Assembly: GCF_020216685.1 (NCBI RefSeq)
Contig: NZ_JAIWNS010000154.1
Span: forward strand, 1 to 12,472
Direction: 5' to 3'
DNA length: 12,472 bases
Source of the DNA: Methanospirillum hungatei
GTDB taxonomy: Archaea > Halobacteriota > Methanomicrobia > Methanomicrobiales > Methanospirillaceae
Part shown: piece by piece, positions 6,767 through 12,472 of the stretch
How positions within the stretch are numbered: position 1 is the first letter of the stretch
Layout: every line of letters begins with the position of its first letter
Position numbers and translations under genes: made by a program
The notes under the pieces: model-generated
What the model was told of the DNA's origin: nothing
Databases searched by the model: none
The model's input: only the letters and a program-made list of their open reading frames with translations

Positions 6767-7603
6767 ATGAAAATTGCACAAATGCTGGAACTTGAAGCCA
6801 TCTCTCTTGTTGAACCAACATTTTCTGATCTGATATATCAGGAGATGGATGATCTGATGACCGGTTCCCCAGGAAATAGCGGAAAGATTCTGGTTAATGA
6901 AGATGAGAACCCGGTTCTTTTTGCAAAAACTGACGACGGAGGAGCATGGACCGGGTGTGTAACCATGTTCCGTGAGCCATCACTGGCACTCATTGATCTT
7001 TTCGAGCAGTTTGAATGGGAGATGTATCAGGAAGAGAATGAAACTATCCTCGATGCATTACGGGGATATTACAGTACCCTGCTGTGTGATTCTGTCCTCC
7101 CCGGACCTGATGACCTCAATCCTGCCCGTGTTCAAAGCATTAAGACTCTTTTACGTAACACCGTAGGGATTGATCAGCAGGGGCTCTGTCTTGACTGCTG
7201 CTGTGGAACCGGTGTAGGCTCAATGGTCATGGAGAGTTATGGGATGCATCCGATAGCCTATGATAATGACGAATCCCTCCTTGTCCGGGGGATGAAATCC
7301 GGACGGCTCAAACCAGAACGGACCATGTGGATAGATGGGCGGATGGTAAACAGGTTCGTTCAGAAACAGGCTTTTTTGGTCTGTGGATTTATGATCGGTG
7401 AAATTCATTCATTTAATGCACACATCTGGCAGGAGATCATTGCTGCTGCATGTATGGCATCAGACAGGGTTCTTTTTACCGCGGGCACGGAACAAGAGAT
7501 TATTCAGATAAAAGACTGGGTTTTTGGCACCGGAAAAAAAGCGGAGATATTTGAATCGGATGCAGATCCGATATATGACCGGTGGATTTGTTATTCAGAG
7601 TAG
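6767..7603 (+). CDS. SAM-dependent methyltransferase-like protein, function unknown
   Basis: The 278-residue product has a class I methyltransferase-like core. A glycine-rich SAM loop reads CLDCCCGTGVGS at 141-152, and an acidic position at the end of the next strand lies in IAYDNDESLL (163-172). Residues 1-135 are acidic and helical and do not resemble a known domain I can name. The usual NPPY or DPP motif of N-methyltransferases is absent; the equivalent strand reads FLVCGFMIGEIH. The three consecutive cysteines in the SAM loop are unusual. The protein may be a catalytic methyltransferase of unknown substrate or a non-catalytic relative. The start at 6767 has only a weak ribosome site (AGGT about 15 nt upstream); Met6 at 6782 is an alternative. 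It is separated from serS by T-tracts and is convergent with glnK. Confidence 0.75.
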   Translation: MKIAQMLELEAISLVEPTFSDLIYQEMDDLMTGSPGNSGKILVNEDENPVLFAKTDDGGAWTGCVTMFREPSLALIDLFEQFEWEMYQEENETILDALRGYYSTLLCDSVLPGPDDLNPARVQSIKTLLRNTVGIDQQGLCLDCCCGTGVGSMVMESYGMHPIAYDNDESLLVRGMKSGRLKPERTMWIDGRMVNRFVQKQAFLVCGFMIGEIHSFNAHIWQEIIAAACMASDRVLFTAGTEQEIIQIKDWVFGTGKKAEIFESDADPIYDRWICYSE

Positions 7604-7619
7604 GGAACAGGAACACTTC

Positions 7620-7648
7620 TTCCCTTTCAAAAAGGGGGAGGTCTTTTC
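7620..7648 (+). terminator. Hairpin between convergent genes
   Basis: A perfect 6-bp stem CCCTTT-CAA-AAAGGG (7622-7636), extendable by G-U pairs, is followed on the plus strand by GGAGGTCTTTTC. It lies between the stop of the methyltransferase-like gene and the stop of glnK, where a terminator is expected. On the minus strand no T-run follows, so it would work mainly for plus-strand transcripts. Confidence 0.4.
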
Positions 7649-7679
7649 TCAGGCAGGAACCCATGAATTCCGGCAAGAT

Positions 7680-8015
<336 letters not shown>

Positions 8016-8024
8016 TCACCTCGG

Positions 8025-9218
8025 TTATGATCGTGCCCGCTCTCCATGCTGGGAGATGTCAAGTCCGACATATTCTTCATCTTCCGTTACACGCAGCCCG
8101 ATTGTCTTGTCTATGATCATCGCCAGGATATAGGTCACCACGAAGGCATATCCGACAGCGATAAGGGCATCAATGGTATTGATCCCAAACTGATATGCAT
8201 TACCGGCAAGCAGACCGGTCTGACCAACGCTTGCAAATATACCGGTTGCGATTGCACCCCAGAGACCACCAACACCGTGAATGGCCCATGCATCAAGACT
8301 CTCATCAAATCCTTTCTTCAGGCGCCAGAGCAGTGCCCCATAACATATGAGACCGGCTACAGCACCGATGACAAGGGATGAGGGAACATCGACAAACCCG
8401 GCTGCCGGTGTGATACCGACGAGACCGGCGATGGCTCCTGACACCATACCGACTGAACTTGGCTTCCCCCGGATACTGCTTGCAAGCAGCCATGTCAATG
8501 CTCCGGCAGCCGCTGCGGTGTTGGTCACCATGAGGGCGTTTGAAGCAAGACCGTCAGCTGCGATGGCACTTCCGGCATTAAATCCGAACCATCCAAACCA
8601 TAACAATGCTGCGCCGAGCAGAGTCATCGGAATGTTATGAGGTTCTATTGAATTTTCTCCAAAGCCCATCCGTTTTCCAATCACCAGTGCAATGGCCAGG
8701 GCACCGAACCCTGAACTGATGTGAACGACAGTTCCTCCTGCAAAGTCCAGAGCTCCAAGCGACGCAGCCCAGCCACCACCCCAGGCCCAGTGTGCAAGGG
8801 GATCATAGACAAGGGTTGTCCAGAGCAGCCCGAACACCACAAAGGCCGAGAGCCGTATCCGTTCTGCGACTCCTGATGTCAGGATTGCCAGTGTCAGTGC
8901 AGCAAATACCAACTGGAATGCTGCAAACAGGATATCCGGTATGGGAAGACTTGTAGCTTCCATCCCGACTCCGGAAAGGCCGATAAAGTCAGGACCACCG
9001 ATAAATCCACCAATATCAGAGCCGAATGCGAGTGAATATCCGCAAAAGACCCACTGTACACTCACGAGAGCATAACAGAGGAATGCCAGTGCCACCATTG
9101 CGATGACATTTTTCCTCCGCACTAATCCTCCGTAGAACAACCCGACCCCTGGAGTCATGAGCATGACCAGGCAGGTAGAGGCAAGTATCCACGCAGTTGC
9201 ACCACTATCTAGCGTCAT
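8025..9218 (-). CDS. amtB: Ammonium transporter AmtB
   Basis: The 397-residue membrane protein belongs to the Amt/Mep/Rh family and should have 11 transmembrane helices. It shows the family signature [17 protein letters not shown] (158-174), with the conserved Asp158, and the two pore histidines H166 and H314 ([10 protein letters not shown]). The N-terminus carries the usual [16 protein letters not shown] (22-37). The C-terminal tail (about 375-397, [14 protein letters not shown]) is the cytoplasmic segment that contacts P-II. It imports ammonium as part of nitrogen assimilation. The start at 9218 has a perfect GGTGA six nt upstream. It is the first gene of the amtB-glnK operon, with a strong TATA box about 155 nt upstream and an operator-like repeat beside it. 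Confidence 0.97.
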   Translation of the reverse strand: MTLDSGATAWILASTCLVMLMTPGVGLFYGGLVRRKNVIAMVALAFLCYALVSVQWVFCGYSLAFGSDIGGFIGGPDFIGLSGVGMEATSLPIPDILFAAFQLVFAALTLAILTSGVAERIRLSAFVVFGLLWTTLVYDPLAHWAWGGGWAASLGALDFAGGTVVHISSGFGALAIALVIGKRMGFGENSIEPHNIPMTLLGAALLWFGWFGFNAGSAIAADGLASNALMVTNTAAAAGALTWLLASSIRGKPSSVGMVSGAIAGLVGITPAAGFVDVPSSLVIGAVAGLICYGALLWRLKKGFDESLDAWAIHGVGGLWGAIATGIFASVGQTGLLAGNAYQFGINTIDALIAVGYAFVVTYILAMIIDKTIGLRVTEDEEYVGLDISQHGERARS

Positions 9219-9220
9219 TT

Positions 9221-9268
9221 TTAATCACCTGATTGATCACCAGTATTGCTGATCTTGTAGCAGCCCAT
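9221..9268 (-). promoter_or_regulatory. Putative 15-codon leader ORF before amtB
   Basis: On the minus strand an ATG at 9268, preceded by AAAGGATAATC, opens a frame [15 protein letters not shown] ending in TAA, two bases before the amtB ATG. The amtB ribosome site GGTGA forms its last codons (GGT GAT TAA). It lies wholly within the predicted leader. Whether it is translated is unknown; it may be a chance ORF. Confidence 0.25.
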
Positions 9269-9344
9269 GATTATCCTTTCCTTTTTCAAGATCAATTACA
9301 GAACTGCTATTTTTCAGTCATCCCCAGTGGGTCTAGTCCACGTG

Positions 9345-9380
9345 GGTAGTAAGAAGTTGTCTTCTACCATATATAAATTT
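9345..9380 (-). promoter_or_regulatory. amtB promoter: TATA box and operator-like inverted repeat
   Basis: Read on the minus strand, AAATTTATATATGG (9380-9367) is a near-ideal methanogen box A, predicting a start near 9348. Immediately downstream is an inverted repeat GGTAG-N14-CTACC (9368-9345), with an inner GAAG-ACAA-CTTC dyad. A second palindrome, CCACGTGG, lies at 9338-9345. Nitrogen genes of methanogens are repressed by NrpR at short dyads near the TATA box. This element is in the right place, but its spacing differs from the published GGTA-N6-TACC type as I recall it, so the regulator is not assigned. Confidence 0.55.
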
Positions 9381-9430
9381 AATTACATCAGCAGCAAAAT
9401 TGAAGCCCAGCAACAAACCGTAGAATCAGA

Positions 9431-9457
9431 TAAAAAGATATAATTTTCCTTGAAAAA
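9431..9457 (-). terminator. Possible terminator after the helicase gene
   Basis: On the minus strand, about 20 nt after the helicase stop, a 5-bp stem TTTTC-AAG-GAAAA (9456-9444) is followed by TTATATCTTTTTATC. It would separate helicase transcription from the amtB promoter. The stem is weak, so the T-rich tract is the main support. Confidence 0.4.
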
Positions 9458-9478
9458 TGAATAGAATGAAAATAAATC

Positions 9479-11584
9479 TTAAGAATTCTTTTTCATCCTT
9501 CTTCCATGCCTTTTTTTCTTTTTCCGGTGGCTATCACCTTTCTCATTCTCTTTCCTGATCTTTTCCTTTGCAGCCTCTTCGTCTGATGCGCATTCAAGAT
9601 CTGCAAGAATGTCAAGCGGATCTTTCATCTCATTCACGAGTCGGATAATCCGGGATAACCGCTCAACACCGATAAAATGCTCAGCCATCACTCTTGCCAG
9701 AGGAGTCAGACTAATTTTTCCATTCTCTTTGGATATAAGATTCCTGCTCAAAAGGAGTTCTTCAACCGGTTCAGATTCTCCAACAAGGTATCCTTCGATC
9801 TTCTCAATTGAGCTCTCATCTCCTTTGCATATCACCGCATTAGCAACATATAGTTCAGAGCTCTGTTCAAGAGTGTACTGAGGAGCAACCTCTCCCATCT
9901 CCCCCTTTAAAAGACCCATCGCCACCTCTTCTTCTGTGAGTCGTGACCCCCGGATATAGCTCCCGCCGGGTTCTGCAAGAATTACCACTTTGCCAAGATC
10001 ATGAAAATCAGGACGGCCGGCTCTTCCGGACATCTGGTAAAACTCCTGGACAGTGAGCCATTCAATACCCATGGCAAGAGAATCGAAAATGACCTGTGAT
10101 GCAGGGAAATCAACGCCTGCTGCAAGGGCTGCAGTGGTAACAACGGCACGAAGCTGCCCTTTCTCAAACTTTTCCTCAACCTGGCGACGTTCTGCCTGGG
10201 TCAGCCCGGCATGATAGGGTGCAACGCCCTCTCCTATCTTCTCTGCAATAATATGACACCGGGCACGGGAATTTGTGAAGATGATGGTCTGGCCGTGATA
10301 TCCCTTGTCTGATACATGATTATACTCCTCCGCCACAAGGGCACGTTCCGTTGGAATCTTCTGTTCTCGTTCAGAAAATATCAGATACCGCTCCAGGGAG
10401 ACCGGACGATCATCATACCTGACCAGCTTGGCACCGAGCTTTGCAGCAAGTAATTTTGGATGCCCGATGGTGGCACTGAGGTATAAAAACTGGGCTTTCG
10501 GAGATGCATACTTCATCCGTGCGATCAGACCATCAACACGATGGCCACGGTCGCGATCCTCAAGCATCTGGACCTCATCAATGATAACCGTGCCAATATT
10601 TGTCAGGGACTCTCCCAGTCTCATGAGATGATCTATCCCTTCATAGGTAGCAACAAGAATCCCGGCATTTCTGTTCCGGTTAGCTGGCCTTCGGTTATCT
10701 CTTACCAGAATCCTGCTGGCCCCGGTGATAATTGACACATCGGTGAGATGACCATACTTCTGTGAAAACCGCTCATATTTCTGATAAGCCAGGGCAACAA
10801 GAGGAACCAGAAACAGAACCCTCCCCCTCTTTTCAAGGTAATTTTTCAGCCCTGCCATCTCACCGATAAAGGTCTTCCCACTGGCGGTAGCCGAGACCAC
10901 CAGGAGATCCTTGCCATACAGCAACCCTGCCTCCACTGCCAGCTGCTGGACCGGCATTAATGACTCAACACCACACGCCGTCACAAATTCACGGGGAAAC
11001 GGAAGCTCTTCAATTCTGGCTGTCTGCACAACCGGGTGAGCTTCAAGACGATCATAGAGCGTATGTCCGACCGTGAGCCGGTCAGGTTCTATCGTTGCGA
11101 GTACCCGGTCAACACTCCGGTACTTTTCCAAAAGTTCATCAAGATGGGAAAGAGCGGATCTTCCAAGCCGGCCCATATGCACCAGCTCCCTGCGCAGCTC
11201 CTTGCGTGCACAATCCATGCAGATCTGCTCTTCCTCTCCAAACCCTACTGCGTTCTTTTTGTCAAGTTCTGTGACCCGGTCATCCATCAGGCAGAACCTG
11301 CAGAGTGATACATACGAATACGGGATCTGAAGATCCTGCAAAAATGATTCAAATGGTTTATCCTTTGCCGTGAGGTACAGACGGGAACGGCGCAGGTGAG
11401 TGATCAGATCCTTACTGGGAGTATTCCGATATCCCCCGCTTTTCGTATGACGGATCCGGTACTTTACCGGCCTGATGCCTTTCGGAGTATCAACCAGCTC
11501 TAGCATCCCCGTTATCCGGATGTGATGCGTATCGATGTATAAAACCCGGTAATATTTCTTCGTCGGCTGGATTATCGCCTTCAT
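9479..11584 (-). CDS. Ski2-like SF2 helicase with four-cysteine N-terminal knuckle
   Basis: The 701-residue protein has an N-terminal basic domain (1-90), a CX2C-X23-CX2C zinc-type knuckle (C95, C98, C122, C125), and a full superfamily 2 helicase core: Walker A ATASGKT (232-238), motif II DEVQ (336-339), motif III SATIG (370-374), TIIFTNSRARC (433-443), TTAALAAGVDFP (483-494) and motif VI QMSGRAGRP (517-525). The motif II continuation MLEDRDRG resembles Ski2/Mtr4/Hel308-type helicases, but these usually carry DEVH or DEIH. A winged-helix-like segment (about 610-660) and a very basic tail (KKKKRHGRRMKKNS) follow. It resembles archaeal helicases annotated with a DUF5814 domain, from memory. It should be an ATP-dependent nucleic-acid translocase; DNA or RNA substrate is unknown. 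Its start overlaps the upstream stop by 4 nt (ATGA). Confidence 0.88.
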   Translation of the reverse strand: MKAIIQPTKKYYRVLYIDTHHIRITGMLELVDTPKGIRPVKYRIRHTKSGGYRNTPSKDLITHLRRSRLYLTAKDKPFESFLQDLQIPYSYVSLCRFCLMDDRVTELDKKNAVGFGEEEQICMDCARKELRRELVHMGRLGRSALSHLDELLEKYRSVDRVLATIEPDRLTVGHTLYDRLEAHPVVQTARIEELPFPREFVTACGVESLMPVQQLAVEAGLLYGKDLLVVSATASGKTFIGEMAGLKNYLEKRGRVLFLVPLVALAYQKYERFSQKYGHLTDVSIITGASRILVRDNRRPANRNRNAGILVATYEGIDHLMRLGESLTNIGTVIIDEVQMLEDRDRGHRVDGLIARMKYASPKAQFLYLSATIGHPKLLAAKLGAKLVRYDDRPVSLERYLIFSEREQKIPTERALVAEEYNHVSDKGYHGQTIIFTNSRARCHIIAEKIGEGVAPYHAGLTQAERRQVEEKFEKGQLRAVVTTAALAAGVDFPASQVIFDSLAMGIEWLTVQEFYQMSGRAGRPDFHDLGKVVILAEPGGSYIRGSRLTEEEVAMGLLKGEMGEVAPQYTLEQSSELYVANAVICKGDESSIEKIEGYLVGESEPVEELLLSRNLISKENGKISLTPLARVMAEHFIGVERLSRIIRLVNEMKDPLDILADLECASDEEAAKEKIRKENEKGDSHRKKKKRHGRRMKKNS

Positions 11585-12384
11585 GAAGACACCAGGTCAT
11601 GGATCTCGTAACTAAGATCCGCCTGCTCGAGCTGTTTGAGAAAATCTGTGAAAAATTCATCTACAATCACAATGGCACATGGGATGCCATGCAGGGCTGC
11701 TTCAACCGATCCTTCACGTGACCCGAAATAGAGATCTGGAACCCGGTCGATTTTTTTCAGAGAGACCCATGCTTCAAGACCAACACAGGCAACCACGGTA
11801 ACCCTGCTGATCACATCCTTCAGAAGATCCAGCCTGACCTTTCGCGAGCCGCCCCGTTCCACCCTTGGCACCTTGCAGACAAGAACAGTCGCCTCCCGAT
11901 GGGTGATGATTCCCTCAAGACCTGAAACTCCTGCATCTTCACCTTTTGGTGTATCAGAAACAGACAGACCATTTGCTGACTGAGGCTGCTTTGAGGCGTA
12001 CAGGAGACCATTTTTCATATACACCCCGACGGGATCGCCTCTCTTTAAGTCCTCAGCTGCAATGGCTGTCCAGACCGAAACCTGTTTAATGACATCATTT
12101 CGGATATGCCGTGCATACGTTTCAAGAACTTCTGCATGGTGCAGGATCCACTCAACACCTTCCCTCGTAACTTCATACCTTCCCCGGCCCGGTGCCTTGA
12201 GCATCCCTTCTTCAGTCAGTTCTCTGACATATTCCGAGATCGCCTGGGGAGTAACCCCCAGACCTGCCGCTATCTCCTGCTGCCGTATTGCAGGCTGATG
12301 TGCTGCGATATCAACCAGGATTTGAAATCTGGTAACATCACGCTTATTTTTTAGGATGGTGTATCCTGGATCATTCTCATTCAT
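11581..12384 (-). CDS. Winged-helix DNA-binding protein with C-terminal sensing-like domain
   Basis: The 267-residue protein starts with a winged helix: residues 17-75 contain FQILVDIAAHQPAIRQQEIA, then the recognition helix GVTPQAISEYVRELTEEGML (44-61) and a wing APGRGRYEVTREG. MarR/ArsR-like regulators use this layout. A helical linker follows (80-105). The remaining 160 residues hold alternating strands and helices, including a hydrophobic VTVVACVGLEAWVSL (195-209) and a GIPCAIVIVDEFF end (233-245), suggesting a ligand-binding or oligomerisation domain that I cannot name. It overlaps both neighbours, the helicase start by 4 nt and the upstream gene by 8 nt, so all three are probably one operon. 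A role as regulator of its own operon or as a helicase partner is only inference. The ribosome site is weak, which suits coupled translation. Confidence 0.8.
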   Translation of the reverse strand: MNENDPGYTILKNKRDVTRFQILVDIAAHQPAIRQQEIAAGLGVTPQAISEYVRELTEEGMLKAPGRGRYEVTREGVEWILHHAEVLETYARHIRNDVIKQVSVWTAIAAEDLKRGDPVGVYMKNGLLYASKQPQSANGLSVSDTPKGEDAGVSGLEGIITHREATVLVCKVPRVERGGSRKVRLDLLKDVISRVTVVACVGLEAWVSLKKIDRVPDLYFGSREGSVEAALHGIPCAIVIVDEFFTDFLKQLEQADLSYEIHDLVSS

Positions 12385-12472
12385 CCAAAACGACCAGACC
12401 CTGACCTTTTACATCCAGATGTGGAGTTCTCTTCGCGATCCCTTTTATAAACACAGGTGAGACTCCGAATTT
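12377..12472 (-). CDS. C-terminal end of an unidentified upstream gene
   Basis: An open frame enters from the right edge and runs 31 codons to TGA at 12379-12377, ending TPHLDVKGQGLVVLDE. Codon use looks coding. The stop overlaps the start of the winged-helix gene by 8 nt, the kind of overlap seen in archaeal operons, which is the main support. The fragment is too short for a family assignment. Confidence 0.65.
   Translation of the reverse strand, partial: KFGVSPVFIKGIAKRTPHLDVKGQGLVVLDE
12441..12452 (-). promoter_or_regulatory. Possible internal TATA box before the winged-helix gene
   Basis: On the minus strand GTTTATAAAAGG, inside the end of the upstream gene, resembles box A. It would start transcription near 12420 with a leader of about 36 nt to the ATG at 12384. 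It could let the winged-helix and helicase genes be expressed separately, but such matches occur by chance. Confidence 0.25.

Noticed and set aside
8046..8640. Plus-strand frames inside amtB
   Set aside because: They are shadows of a transporter with intact signature motifs, with no ribosome sites or family resemblance.
9609..11330. Several plus-strand frames inside the helicase gene
   Set aside because: They are antisense to a continuous 701-codon gene with all helicase motifs; the products are low-information.

Overview
The window is a stretch of archaeal chromosome, almost certainly from a methanogen of the order Methanomicrobiales; a Methanospirillum-like genome would fit. The clues are a methanogenesis-marker radical SAM protein (Mmp10 type), a DUF3821-type surface protein, archaeal ribosomal proteins S15 and S3Ae (eS1), a KEOPS Pcc1 subunit, Shine-Dalgarno sites of the GGTGA/AGGAGG kind, TATA-box promoters and T-tract terminators. 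The assignment rests on reading the sequence and was not confirmed by a database search.

Layout. Positions 1-508 (minus) hold the N-terminal part of a secreted surface-layer type protein, with its promoter near 630. A gene-poor, AT-rich gap follows, ending in tRNA-Thr(UGU) at 1042-1114 (minus). From 1198 to 7603 everything is on the plus strand: mmp10; then an apparent translation and nucleic-acid cluster of rps15, a DHH-family phosphoesterase, pcc1 and rps3ae, closed by a long T-tract; then serS; then an unassigned SAM-methyltransferase-like gene. From 7680 to the end everything is on the minus strand. An amtB-glnK ammonium-uptake operon (8-kb to 9-kb region) has its own strong promoter near 9373. 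Upstream of that lies an overlapping three-gene run: an unidentified gene entering from the right edge, a winged-helix DNA-binding protein, and a 701-residue SF2 helicase with a four-cysteine knuckle.

How the genes fit together. The plus-strand block is mostly translation: ribosomal proteins, seryl-tRNA synthetase and Pcc1. Pcc1 belongs to the complex that makes t6A37 on ANN-reading tRNAs, of which the tRNA-Thr(UGU) in this window is one. Mmp10 methylates an arginine of methyl-coenzyme M reductase in characterised methanogens. AmtB and GlnK form a transporter and its P-II regulator.

No CRISPR array, insertion sequence, integrase or prophage gene was found, and this looks like a mostly core-genome region. 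The points most worth a second look are the winged-helix/helicase operon with its DEVQ motif II, the GlnK T-loop lacking the uridylylatable tyrosine, the operator-like inverted repeat at the amtB promoter, small leader ORFs ending at the starts of amtB, serS and rps3ae, and tandem repeats at the predicted transcription start of the surface-protein gene.
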